From positions 1-15,683 of the forward strand of contig CAZMUQ010000025.1 of assembly GCA_964569845.1 (NCBI GenBank): 15,683 nt of DNA, given 5' to 3'. Position numbers and translations under genes: made by a program. Below are positions 1 to 6,716 of the stretch, piece by piece; the first letter of the stretch is position 1, and each line of letters starts with the position of its first letter. Origin of the DNA: CAZMUQ01 sp964569845. Its GTDB lineage: Archaea; Thermoproteota; Bathyarchaeia; Hecatellales; Hecatellaceae. The notes beneath the pieces were generated by a model. It did not search any database. It saw only the letters and a list, made by a program, of their open reading frames with translations, and was not told the origin of the DNA.

Positions 1-809
1 TATCCTTTCCATTTCATTATCCTTATAAGTGGATAGTATATTAGGAGTGTTGGCTCTTTTTCCTTGAATGTTAAACCTAAGCCTATTACTGGGCTATATA
101 ATAGTTTCACTATCTGGGAGTGTGGTTTAAGTTTTTTAATTTCATCTTCAACTAGAACGCCCTCTTTAATCAGAATCGGAATTTCCTTAGAAAATTCATA
201 GTAACGCTTTTTAGCATATTCAAAAATAGTCATAGGTTTTAGATGTTCTGAGATTACACTTGTATCCGTTATCCATTCTAGTCCAGCTTTTAAAATCCTA
301 GATCTTAAAACTGCATCAACATGGTATCGAACATTCCTAGGGAAACCACCAAGTCTTCTGATAACTTCAGTCCTATAAATGTTATTATCTATACTGTAAA
401 GTTTTTCGCCGCCAAACCACCTTAAACCAAATTCCTCAAATTTTCTAAGTGTAGGTTGGGTTGATATTCTCCAACCTTGGGCAACAGCAACTTTAGGATA
501 CTTAAAATATTCAAAAATTTTTTCAAACCAACCCTTAGTGAGCAATAAATCCTGCTCAAAAGAGCAAAAAAACTCTGTTTTAACTTTACTTAAAGCAAGG
601 TTGGCTCCCTCACCAATACCCCCCTTCTCGTTAAGAAAAACCTTCCAACCAAAATCTTTAGCAATCTCTGCTGATTCATCAACTGAATGGTCGTCAACAA
701 AAATTTTATCACCAACAATTTCCTCTGGAATAACTTCATCAATTCTTTTTAGGGTTAAAGGTAAGTATCTTGCACCATTCTTAGCCCACATAACTAAGTC
801 AAACTTCAT
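1..809 (-). CDS. Family 2 glycosyltransferase (3' end cut by window edge)
   Basis: The minus strand reads open from ATG at 809 to the window edge (269 codons, no stop), so the C-terminus is missing. The N-terminus has GT-A character: a first beta strand, a helix with NGARYLPLTLKRI, then the nucleotide-sugar-binding DDHS motif (residues 39-42). FEQD at 84-87 sits where the metal-binding DxD is expected, and RYHVDAVL (161-168) may supply the catalytic acid region. The family moves a sugar from a nucleotide- or dolichol-linked donor to glycans or lipids, usually at the cytoplasmic membrane face. Donor and acceptor cannot be read from the sequence. ATG 809 is the first start after an in-frame TAG six codons upstream; the Shine-Dalgarno is weak (GGTTGG). 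A possible TATA-like stretch (ATTTTATAAC) lies upstream. The antitoxin locus diverges from it. Family assignment is good, specific role unknown. Confidence 0.85.
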   Translation of the reverse strand, partial: MKFDLVMWAKNGARYLPLTLKRIDEVIPEEIVGDKIFVDDHSVDESAEIAKDFGWKVFLNEKGGIGEGANLALSKVKTEFFCSFEQDLLLTKGWFEKIFEYFKYPKVAVAQGWRISTQPTLRKFEEFGLRWFGGEKLYSIDNNIYRTEVIRRLGGFPRNVRYHVDAVLRSRILKAGLEWITDTSVISEHLKPMTIFEYAKKRYYEFSKEIPILIKEGVLVEDEIKKLKPHSQIVKLLYSPVIGLGLTFKEKEPTLLIYYPLIRIMKWKG

Positions 810-904
810 GAAAATCCAACCATAAAACTAAATTATCAACATAAGAAACTGTTATAAAATCATTATTTTAACCTTATAAGCTGATAAGTTAAATTTTTGC
901 TAAT

Positions 905-963
905 CAAAAACCTGAGGAGATAAATAGCAGGCAAGTCTTGTTGTACGGAGCGAGGCTAGACTT
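905..963. other. GC-richer island with hairpin potential, possible small RNA
   Basis: In otherwise AT-rich intergenic DNA, about 911-960 is close to half G+C. AGTCTTG (934-940) can pair with CGAGGCT (951-957), allowing two G-U pairs, around a 10-base loop; alternatively AAGTCT (933-938) pairs with AGACTT (958-963). In AT-rich thermophile genomes such islands often mark structured RNA. I see no tRNA fold and no convincing C/D or H/ACA box set, and a decayed element end is equally possible. No product is claimed. Confidence 0.2.
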
Positions 964-974
964 TAAGTAAATGT

Positions 975-1020
975 AAATGTTAATGAGAGATGTTTCATCT
1001 TACATTTTTGATGAAAAATG
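975..1020. promoter_or_regulatory. Nested inverted repeats before the antitoxin gene
   Basis: Three inverted repeats sit just before and over the antitoxin start: AGATG-TTT-CATCT (988-1000), a flanking AAATGT (975-980) with ACATTT (1002-1007), and CATTTTT-GATG-AAAAATG (1003-1020), whose right arm ends in the ATG itself. Ribbon-helix-helix antitoxins commonly bind palindromes over their own promoter, so an autoregulatory operator is a natural reading. Sequestration of the start codon in the mRNA is the alternative. The repeats are seen; the role is inferred. Confidence 0.35.
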
Positions 1021-1248
1021 AATATTGTTCAGACAAAATTAAGCGATGTAGAGTATAAGATGCTGGAAGAATATGCTAGAAAATCAGGTAAATCTATTAA
1101 AGAAGTTGTTCATGAAGCTATCTTAAAATTTATTACTAAAATTAGCCCAGAAGACTCAATATTTACTCAACCACCTGCTACTTCTAAAACAGGAAAACAT
1201 GAAAAAACTTCAGAACAGCATGATAAAATTCTTTATGGAGTAAATTGA
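1018..1248 (+). CDS. VapB-like ribbon-helix-helix antitoxin
   Basis: A 76-residue protein. Residues 4-40 look like a ribbon-helix-helix/CopG-type DNA-binding module: a strand (VQTKLSD) followed by two helices (EYKMLEEYARKSG and SIKEVVHEAILKF). The tail has the layout of archaeal VapB antitoxins: an acidic linker (SPEDSIFTQPP), then a TGKHEKTSEQHDKILYG segment resembling the part that wraps around a PIN toxin. Such proteins neutralise a cognate VapC RNase and repress their own promoter. Its TGA (1246-1248) overlaps the ATG (1248-1250) of the toxin remnant, the usual VapBC coupling. The partner is broken, so this may be an orphan antitoxin. No strong Shine-Dalgarno is visible; the start lies within a hairpin. 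Codon use looks like the neighbours. Confidence 0.75.
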   Translation: MNIVQTKLSDVEYKMLEEYARKSGKSIKEVVHEAILKFITKISPEDSIFTQPPATSKTGKHEKTSEQHDKILYGVN

Positions 1249-1382
1249 TGGCTTTTATTAATGTAGTAGATGTATGGTATGTTTTAGAGGTTGAAGATGA
1301 TGTAAACCATAGAAAAGTGGTTTTCTAAAGCTTCCTTGAAAATATTAAAGTGGTTATGTTGAATAATTATCTTTACTGTTGA
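1248..1382 (+). pseudogene. VapC/PIN-domain toxin remnant with in-frame stop
   Basis: The ATG at 1248 overlaps the antitoxin stop and gives 26 residues that look like a PIN-domain start: MAFINVVDVWYVLEVEDD, then NHRKVVF. TAA follows at 1326-1328. The same frame continues with SFLENIKVVMLNNYLYC up to TGA at 1380, matching the helix and strand expected after a PIN N-terminus. In a working VapC the first strand carries the metal-binding Asp (typically IDTN); here that position reads Asn within INVV. No downstream catalytic region remains, because RNase HII starts 26 bases later. I read it as a 5' toxin fragment, nonsense-mutated and 3'-deleted. It is too short for certainty by eye, but the coupling with the antitoxin supports it. 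Confidence 0.6.
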
Positions 1383-1394
1383 TGGTTAAGTTTT

Positions 1395-1399
1395 GAGGT
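1395..1399 (+). promoter_or_regulatory. Shine-Dalgarno GAGGT deciding the RNase HII start
   Basis: GAGGT lies 8 bases before ATG 1408. A TTG at 1393-1395 could extend the frame by five residues but would overlap this site, so ATG 1408 is preferred. Confidence 0.6.
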
Positions 1400-1407
1400 T
1401 TGATTTT

Positions 1408-2064
1408 ATGTTTGTTTGTGGTGTTGATGAGGCTGGTAGGGGTTGTGTTTTTGGCCCATTGGTTGTTGCTGGAGTTGTTTTTGATAAGGAAAATATTGAG
1501 GTTTTAAGGGGTATTGGTGTTAAGGATTCTAAGCTTTTAACTCCTAGGGAAAGGAGGGAGATTGCTGAAAAAATTAAAAGTTTAGCTTTAAAATTTAAGG
1601 TTGTTGAAGTTTCTCCAGCTGAAATTGATTCTTATGTTTTAAGGGGTAAAAAACTTCGAAAACTTAATTGGCTTGAAGCTAAAGTTATGGCTAAAGTTAT
1701 TGAAGAACTAGACCCTGATATAGCTTATGTTGATGCTTCAGATATTAATGCTGAAAGATTTGGCAGATGGGTAGAAGAATTCTTAACCAAGAAGATTAGG
1801 GTAGTTTCAGAGCATGATGCAGACCGTAAATGGCTAATTGTAGGTGCAGCTTCAATCCTAGCTAAAGTTCACAGAGATAAGGTTATAGGGGAACTTAAAA
1901 CAGCTTACGGAGATTTTGGAAGCGGATACCCCCACGACCCAAAAACACTAAAATTCTTGGAAGAATGGATAAAAACCCATAAAAAACCACCAGAATTTGC
2001 AAGAAAATCATGGAAAACAGTAAAAAAACTTCTAAGCAAACAAGAAAAACTAAAACTCCAGTAA
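1408..2064 (+). CDS. rnhB: Ribonuclease HII
   Basis: Ribonuclease HII cleaves the RNA strand of RNA-DNA hybrids and single ribonucleotides embedded in DNA, in the cytoplasm. The 218-residue length and N-terminus (MFVCGVDEAGRG) fit archaeal type 2 enzymes. The four acidic metal ligands are present: Asp7 and Glu8 in DEAGRG, Asp109 in AYVDAS, and Asp139 in EHDADRKW. The conserved AASILAKVHRD block (147-157) and the GSGYPHDPKT loop (171-180) are intact. One oddity is GRGCVFGPLV where most relatives have GRGPVIGPLV (Cys for Pro at 13), a site that is not catalytic. The start was chosen from the GAGGT site 8 bases upstream. The gene stands alone on this strand, just after the decayed toxin locus, and is convergent with the protease pseudogene 16 bases away. 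Confidence 0.95.
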   Translation: MFVCGVDEAGRGCVFGPLVVAGVVFDKENIEVLRGIGVKDSKLLTPRERREIAEKIKSLALKFKVVEVSPAEIDSYVLRGKKLRKLNWLEAKVMAKVIEELDPDIAYVDASDINAERFGRWVEEFLTKKIRVVSEHDADRKWLIVGAASILAKVHRDKVIGELKTAYGDFGSGYPHDPKTLKFLEEWIKTHKKPPEFARKSWKTVKKLLSKQEKLKLQ

Positions 2065-2080
2065 ACTAAAAAATTTAGCC

Positions 2081-2435
2081 TTAATATGCTATAAATGCTT
2101 CAACTTTTTTAAGCTGCTTTGTAACAGGGTCAACCTCAAAACCTAAACCTTCTAAAGCTTCAACCCCAAGCACTAATGCATCACCTTCTTCCCCAAAAAC
2201 TACAAGTCTTGTTGCTTTTTCACCCATAAGCTCAATTACAGCTTCTCCAACACCTCTTTCAACCAACTTACCCTCAATTATTTTAAACTTTCTCCTACTT
2301 ATCGGAGTAACCCCAATTTTCTCCAAAAATTTTTCTTGGAATCCATGTTAAAAGTGAACCTGTACCAGCTAAAAGTTTAAGAGTTTCAGAACCTTTTTCA
2401 CCAAAAATCTTAACCTCAACTGATGTAAAACCCAA
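2081..2435 (-). pseudogene. Clan AA (retropepsin-like) aspartyl protease, frameshifted and active-site mutated
   Basis: Two frames together rebuild one archaeal retropepsin-like protein of about 118 residues. From TTG 2435, preceded by GAGGG 8 bases upstream, the first frame gives MGFTSVEVKIFGEKG, then LKLLAGTGSLLTWIPRK. After an A5T5 tract (2326-2335 on the plus strand) the protein continues in another frame as EKIGVTPISRRKFK, then VVFGEEGDALVLGVEALEGLGFEVDP to TAA at 2081-2083. Removing one base of the tract restores WIPRKILEKIGVTP. The catalytic DTG motif should lie at LAGTGS, where GGT (Gly) stands for GAT (Asp), a single transition. Frameshift and lost catalytic residue together indicate decay. 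The 81-residue open remainder (2081-2326, ATG 2326) lacks the active-site half and might still be expressed, but could not be a protease. A sequencing slip in the homopolymer is possible but would not explain the missing Asp. Confidence 0.75.
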
Positions 2436-2485
2436 AACCTAAACCCTCTAAAGTTAAAAAATACCTTCTGCTTAGGTAAGGCGCT

Positions 2486-2935
2486 TTAATCTTCTTGGGG
2501 TGCTTCAAAACCTATAACAATTAGGCTTCCAAGCTTACCTATCAACTCTTGAACTTGAGGCTTATAAAGATACAATTCTTCTCCTCCAGCCATACTAAAA
2601 GGCTTTTCAGTTAAACCTAAAACAGTTTTTACCAAATGCTTCTCAAACTTTCCACCTGCAACAACAAATACTCCTTGGCCAAACCTCATCATCCTTATAA
2701 CAAGAATAGGAAGCATAACTTTTCCATGAAAACTTCTAGGAACAATTTTTGAAACATTTTCTAAGTCGCTTTTCTTAAAATATATTTTGTTTCCATCGTT
2801 AGCCTCAACCCAAGGATCCTTTTCAACTAAAAGTTGAGCTAAAGTTTTCCTATTTTTTGGTAGATGCTTATTTATATCCCTAATTAAACGTTCAATGTAG
2901 GCTAGGTAGCGGTCATAACCACGAAGACTATCCAT
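2486..2935 (-). CDS. DUF61 / UPF0216 family protein
   Basis: A 149-residue protein recognisable as the archaeal DUF61 (UPF0216) family from its N-terminal block INKHLPKNRKTLAQLL (20-35), the following DG-x-x-YFKKSDLENVSKIVP region (47-66) and the central LPILVIRMMRFGQGVFVV strand pair (75-92). No catalytic motif, signal peptide or membrane segment is visible, and family function is not established. It is last in the Nop5-fibrillarin operon, only 5 bases after the fibrillarin stop, with a GGTAAGG ribosome site overlapping that stop. Tight coupling suggests a role near rRNA/tRNA modification or RNP assembly, which is inference from position alone. ATG 2935 is the only sensible start. Its C-terminus (FEAPQED) is acidic. 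Confidence 0.8.
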   Translation of the reverse strand: MDSLRGYDRYLAYIERLIRDINKHLPKNRKTLAQLLVEKDPWVEANDGNKIYFKKSDLENVSKIVPRSFHGKVMLPILVIRMMRFGQGVFVVAGGKFEKHLVKTVLGLTEKPFSMAGGEELYLYKPQVQELIGKLGSLIVIGFEAPQED

Positions 2936-2940
2936 AAGCC

Positions 2941-3636
2941 TTACCTATACTCCACAACTATTAAGCTATGAGCTTTATCATAAGGTTCAAGATTTACTGC
3001 ATCAACCCTTCTAAACCCTCTATCCTCTAAAACCTTAACTTCATGTTTAAAAACTTCAGAAGGCTCCTTAGTTACATCTATACTTCTAGCTTTAACAGCT
3101 ATTGCAGCTTTACCATCCCTTTTAAGGTATAATTCAGCATTATCAGCTAAAATTTTAGCCTGCTCAGGTTGAGCAACATCACAATAGATAAAGTTAACCT
3201 TCTCAACCATAAACCTGTAAATTTCAGGATGCCTAGCATCTGCAAGTATAGGAAACATGTTAGGCCTATAAGCACAAACATTATTTGTAAGCTCCCTAAC
3301 AACCCTTTCAGCAAAATCTACACAATAAACTCTTCCACCCAAGCCAACAATATCTGAAACATGACTTGCAGTTGTACCTGTAGCTGCTCCAAGATATAAA
3401 ACCTTATCAGCCTCCTTTAAAGGAAAAATCTTCAACCCTTTAAGTATAGCTGCTGCAAGCTTACTTCTATAGGGATCCCAAACCCTATACTCAACACCCT
3501 GAAACTTTACAAGCCTTTCCCCATAAACAACTCTTCCTGGAGCTAGATTTCTAGTTGCAAGTCTACGGCTTCCATCCTCAAAAAGAACCCAGAATACCCC
3601 GTTAAAACCTTGAGGTTCAACTTTTACAGGGTTCAA
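2941..3636 (-). CDS. flpA: Fibrillarin-like rRNA/tRNA 2'-O-methyltransferase
   Basis: Archaeal fibrillarin is the SAM-dependent methyltransferase of box C/D ribonucleoproteins; with L7Ae, Nop5 and a guide RNA it methylates ribose 2'-OH groups in rRNA and some tRNAs. The 231-residue length is normal. A small N-terminal beta domain ends near WDPYRSKLAAAI (53-64). The SAM-binding motif I is LYLGAATGTTASHVSD (80-95), followed by VYCVDFAER (103-111) with the acidic residue that binds the ribose of SAM. The catalytic K-D-K-H set can be placed at Lys59, Asp153 (YCDVAQP), Lys182 (AVKARSID) and His223 (KAHSLIVVE). Nop5, its obligate partner, ends 8 bases upstream, and DUF61 begins 5 bases downstream. 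No key residue is missing. Confidence 0.96.
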   Translation of the reverse strand: MNPVKVEPQGFNGVFWVLFEDGSRRLATRNLAPGRVVYGERLVKFQGVEYRVWDPYRSKLAAAILKGLKIFPLKEADKVLYLGAATGTTASHVSDIVGLGGRVYCVDFAERVVRELTNNVCAYRPNMFPILADARHPEIYRFMVEKVNFIYCDVAQPEQAKILADNAELYLKRDGKAAIAVKARSIDVTKEPSEVFKHEVKVLEDRGFRRVDAVNLEPYDKAHSLIVVEYR

Positions 3637-3644
3637 AGCTAACC

Positions 3645-4844
3645 CTATCCTTTCCTCTTTTTAGCCTTCTTCTTCCTACTAGGTTTTAGTGGTGGAGCCT
3701 TATATTTTTCCCTTATCTCCTCAATCCTTTTTTCAAGCTCACTTTTAAGCTTTTCACCTTGGTCTACACCTGTAAAAACATCTATTCTTGCAGCTATTGC
3801 AAGCTTACCAGCTAAAGCTCTAGCAATCTTACCTCTCTGCCATTTTGGAGCTTGACGTATAAGGTAATGTTGAAAAATAATACCATGCTTTGGAGGTTTT
3901 GCACCTGTTCTTAAAGCTCTAAAAAGAGCTTTTTCAGCCCCAAGAACCTGAATTGTGCTTGCTGGAAGTTTTGCAAGCTCCTCTAAGCCTCCACTTAAAG
4001 CTATCAACCTAGCACCAAGAGTTGGACCTGCTAAAGCCTTAATATTTGGTGCAATCTCACCCATAACCTCATCAATTTTTTCTGTTAAAAGGCGTCTAAC
4101 AGCTAAAGTTTCAAGGTAGAGGCTGCAGAATCTTTGAAGAACCTCCATATCCTCAATATTCATAGGAGCCCCTATAGATGCTTCAGCAGCTTCAACTATT
4201 CTTTCAACCTTAGATTTTGGTAGCCCAAGTTTAGCTACATCTTCAGCCTTAAAATTCTCCCTTAAACCTATATCCCTAATAAGTTTAACATAGGTTTCAT
4301 GAGCATCAACAATCTTACCTAGCTCAGGGAAATGTAAACCATACCACTCCCCTATTCTTCCAGCATAAAGATTTAAAGTTTTATCAAGCTCATCAACAGC
4401 ATTTATAAGCTGAATAACGATTTTATCTCTTCTCATAGCCTCCCTTCTAACCTTAGCCTTTGTTAAAGCCATAGAAAACTCATGAAGAAAACTGTAAAAC
4501 TCATCTATACTTCCAGTAAATCCAGCTTGAACAGCAATTTCTGGAAGATTAGCTCTTAAATATTCTCCAGCCTTAGAAGGCTTCTCAACTTCAACATCAA
4601 CCTTAAACTTTTCATGGATACTTTTAGCTAAACTGCTATTTTCAAGAACAAGTTTAACATCTCTACCAGTAAACCGTTTAATAAGCTTCTCAGCTTCCTC
4701 AACAATTTCTCCAGCTTCAACTTTTAAAACTTTTTCAGCAGCTTTTTCAGGGTTTCTTGGAAATAAAGCCTTATCTACAATAACATTATCCTGGCTTAAA
4801 GCCAAAAACCCTAAAACAGAGTCAACTATGAATACTTTCTCCAT
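3645..4844 (-). CDS. nop5: Nop5 (Nop56/58-like) C/D box RNP scaffold
   Basis: Nop5 scaffolds the archaeal box C/D RNP. Its N-terminal domain holds fibrillarin, a long coiled coil dimerises two Nop5 chains, and the C-terminal Nop domain grips L7Ae and guide RNA. The 399 residues follow this layout: N-terminal domain about 1-110, heptad-rich helices about 115-260, and the Nop domain with GPTLGARLIALSGGLEELA (273-291) and GAEKALFRALRTGAKPPKHG (302-321). The last ten residues are a Lys/Arg-rich tail, common in this family and likely RNA-contacting. It is first in the Nop5-fibrillarin-DUF61 operon; its promoter lies in the gap shared with the divergent pyrD. ATG 4844 is chosen because the N-terminus (MEKVFIVDSVLGFLAL) matches the family start. 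Confidence 0.95.
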   Translation of the reverse strand: MEKVFIVDSVLGFLALSQDNVIVDKALFPRNPEKAAEKVLKVEAGEIVEEAEKLIKRFTGRDVKLVLENSSLAKSIHEKFKVDVEVEKPSKAGEYLRANLPEIAVQAGFTGSIDEFYSFLHEFSMALTKAKVRREAMRRDKIVIQLINAVDELDKTLNLYAGRIGEWYGLHFPELGKIVDAHETYVKLIRDIGLRENFKAEDVAKLGLPKSKVERIVEAAEASIGAPMNIEDMEVLQRFCSLYLETLAVRRLLTEKIDEVMGEIAPNIKALAGPTLGARLIALSGGLEELAKLPASTIQVLGAEKALFRALRTGAKPPKHGIIFQHYLIRQAPKWQRGKIARALAGKLAIAARIDVFTGVDQGEKLKSELEKRIEEIREKYKAPPLKPSRKKKAKKRKG

Positions 4845-4904
4845 GGTTTAATTATCCCTTAAACCAATTATCATACATAAATTCTTATTTATTTTTGCTT
4901 ATGT

Positions 4905-4937
4905 AACCTTTAAAGGTATAACCTTAGTGGTAAGGTT
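4905..4937 (+). promoter_or_regulatory. Paired inverted repeats (AACCTT/AAGGT half-sites) before pyrD
   Basis: ACCTTTAAAGGT (4906-4917) is a perfect 12-base palindrome. Right after it AACCTTA (4920-4926) and TAAGGTT (4931-4937) form a second inverted repeat with a GTGG loop. Four copies of one half-site thus alternate in orientation within 33 bases, ending 11 bases before the pyrD ATG. The core TTTAAAGG also resembles an archaeal TATA element. The array could be a regulator's double operator over the pyrDK promoter, or the second repeat could be an mRNA hairpin near the ribosome site (GGTTAGG, 4934-4940). The repeats are seen; function is inferred. Confidence 0.4.
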
Positions 4938-4948
4938 AGGCGTTTAGA

Positions 4949-5860
4949 ATGGTTAAACTTGAGGTTGAAATTGCAGGTTTAAAGTTTAAAAATCCAGTTT
5001 TAAATGCTTCAGGAATCTTAGGGTTAACAGCTTCAACTCTTAAAAGGCTTGTGGAAGCTGGTGTTGGAGGGGTTGTAACAAAATCTATAGGTTTAAAACC
5101 TAGGGTAGGAAACCCTAATCCAACTATTGTTGAGGTTAACTGTGGACTTTTAAACTGTATGGGTTTACCTAACCCAGGAGTTGAAGAAGCTACTAAAGAG
5201 TTAAAAGAGGTTACTGGTAGATTTAAGGTTCCATTAATAGCAAGTATTTATGGTTTTAATGTTAAAGAATATGTTAAGGTTGCTAAAAATCTTCAAGATA
5301 TTGGTGTTGATGGTTTAGAGCTAAATTGTAGTTGCCCCCACATGGAGAAGGTTAGACTTATTGGGCAAAACCCTAAACTTGTAGGTAAAGTTACAAAAGC
5401 TGTTAAAAAGTCTGTTGAAATTCCTGTTTTTGTTAAATTAACCGCCAATGTTACGGATATTGTTTTAACAGCTAAAGCAGCAGTAGAAGCTGGTGCTGAT
5501 GCATTAACCCTAATAAACACAGTTAAAGGTTTAGCTGTAGATGTTAACATTGAAAAACCTATTCTTAGCGGAACTTTTGGCGGGCTTTCAGGTTTAGCAT
5601 TAAAACCAATAGCTTTAGCCTGCGTTTATGAGGTTTACAAGGCAAAACTAAATATACCAATTATTGGTTGTGGAGGAATTTGCCACTGGAAAGATGCTGT
5701 AGAGTTTTTTCTTACTGGTGCTTCTCTTATCCAAGTTGGAACAGGTTTAATGGTTAAAGGCTTCAAAATTTTTGGTGAAATTTTGAATGGTTTAGAAAAG
5801 CATCTAAAAAGGAAGGGGTATTCAAGTGTTGATGAACTTGTTGGAAGGGCTGTAAAATGA
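4949..5860 (+). CDS. pyrD: Dihydroorotate dehydrogenase, class 1B catalytic subunit
   Basis: PyrD oxidises dihydroorotate to orotate with FMN, the fourth step of pyrimidine synthesis, in the cytoplasm. The 303 residues show the class 1 TIM barrel: GLKFKNPVLNASGILG (10-25), VTKSIGLKPRVGNPNP (43-58), and the active-site loop LELNCSCPH (123-131), where Cys129 is the base typical of class 1B (a Ser in class 2). FMN phosphate contacts fit GGLSGLALKP (211-220) and IIGCGGICHWKDA (238-250), followed by VGTGLM. Its stop overlaps the pyrK start (ATGA, 5857-5860), which supports the heteromeric class 1B form that passes electrons through PyrK to NAD. Two inverted repeats precede the gene and may control it. 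N-terminus and length are normal. Confidence 0.95.
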   Translation: MVKLEVEIAGLKFKNPVLNASGILGLTASTLKRLVEAGVGGVVTKSIGLKPRVGNPNPTIVEVNCGLLNCMGLPNPGVEEATKELKEVTGRFKVPLIASIYGFNVKEYVKVAKNLQDIGVDGLELNCSCPHMEKVRLIGQNPKLVGKVTKAVKKSVEIPVFVKLTANVTDIVLTAKAAVEAGADALTLINTVKGLAVDVNIEKPILSGTFGGLSGLALKPIALACVYEVYKAKLNIPIIGCGGICHWKDAVEFFLTGASLIQVGTGLMVKGFKIFGEILNGLEKHLKRKGYSSVDELVGRAVK

Positions 5861-6681
5861 AAAACCTAGATTTTTACCATAAACCTAGAATTGTTAAAGT
5901 CTTAAAAGTTAAGGTTGAATCGCCAACTGTTAAAACCATATTTTTTAAGGATAAGTTAGCCTCAAAAGCTAAACCTGGCCAATTTTTGATGGTTTGGATT
6001 CCAGGTGTTGATGAAGTACCCATGAGCTTATCTTATATTGGTGGTGGAGGTGATATTTCAGCTATAACAGTTAAAATGGTTGGTGAAGCAACCAAAGCAC
6101 TTCATAAACTTAAAAATGGAGACATATTTGGTATTCGAGGTCCTTATGGGAATGGTTTTAACCTTGTTAAAGGAGATGTTTTACTTATTGGTGGTGGGGT
6201 TGGTGTTGCCCCCCTCCTACCCCTAATTAAGCAGCTTAAAAATTTTGGAAGTAAACCAGTATTAATAGTTGGAGCAAAATCTAAGGATGAGCTTATCCTT
6301 ATTAGGGAAGCTAAAAAAATTTTAGGTTTAAAAAATGTTTTAACAGCAACTGAGGATGGGTCTGAAGGATTTAAAGGTTTAGCTTCAAATCTTCTAGAAG
6401 AAATTTTAAGAGAAGGTAAGCTTTTTAAGCAGATTTATGCTTCAGGTCCTGAATTAATGTTGAAAAAGGTTCTGAATTTAGCTTTAAAATTTAAGGTTGA
6501 AGCTCAACTTAGCTTAACTAGGTATATTAAGTGTGGAGTTGGTTTATGTGGAAGCTGTGCTATCAATGGATTAAGAGTTTGTACAGATGGACCAATATTT
6601 TCAAGTAAAATCTTAGCTAAGATTAAGGAATTTGGAGTTTATAGTAGGGATGCTTCTGGTAGAAGGATTAAAATTGAGTAA
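5857..6681 (+). CDS. pyrK: Dihydroorotate dehydrogenase electron-transfer subunit
   Basis: PyrK carries FAD and a [2Fe-2S] cluster and transfers electrons from PyrD's FMN to NAD+. The 274 residues follow the ferredoxin-reductase-like order: a flavin-binding barrel about 10-100 with PGQFLMVWIPG (40-50) and MSLSY (56-60); an NAD-binding fold with LLIGGGVGVAPLLPL (109-123) and IYASGPELMLK (193-203); and a C-terminal cluster site with Cys226, Cys231, Cys234 and Cys242 (CGVGLCGSCAIN, then VCTDGPIF). The short 7-residue gap before the last Cys resembles other archaeal PyrK-like proteins more than the longer bacterial loop; I state this from memory of the family. Translation is probably coupled to pyrD through the ATGA overlap. 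A more general sulfide-dehydrogenase-type subunit is the alternative, but the pyrD partner decides for PyrK. Confidence 0.93.
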   Translation: MKNLDFYHKPRIVKVLKVKVESPTVKTIFFKDKLASKAKPGQFLMVWIPGVDEVPMSLSYIGGGGDISAITVKMVGEATKALHKLKNGDIFGIRGPYGNGFNLVKGDVLLIGGGVGVAPLLPLIKQLKNFGSKPVLIVGAKSKDELILIREAKKILGLKNVLTATEDGSEGFKGLASNLLEEILREGKLFKQIYASGPELMLKKVLNLALKFKVEAQLSLTRYIKCGVGLCGSCAINGLRVCTDGPIFSSKILAKIKEFGVYSRDASGRRIKIE

Positions 6682-6716
6682 ATGTTAAAATACTTGTATA
6701 ACTTATCTTTAGGTTT

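Noticed and set aside
538..825. Plus-strand open frame of 95 codons opposite the glycosyltransferase
   Set aside because: It is antisense to a continuous glycosyltransferase frame with clear motifs; its composition (Ser/Pro-rich, no motif) is that of a shadow frame.
905..963. tRNA or IS200/IS605 end at the GC-richer island
   Set aside because: No cloverleaf, CCA or anticodon arm can be drawn, and no transposase fragment is recognisable in any frame; only hairpin potential is claimed.
2326..2335. Programmed ribosomal frameshift in the protease gene
   Set aside because: The shift needed is +1 at an A5T5 run without a slow codon or stop there, and the catalytic Asp is also lost, which favours a pseudogene.
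5293..5550. Minus-strand open frame of 85 codons inside pyrD
   Set aside because: It is a shadow of a well-conserved gene; no ribosome site or recognisable protein.
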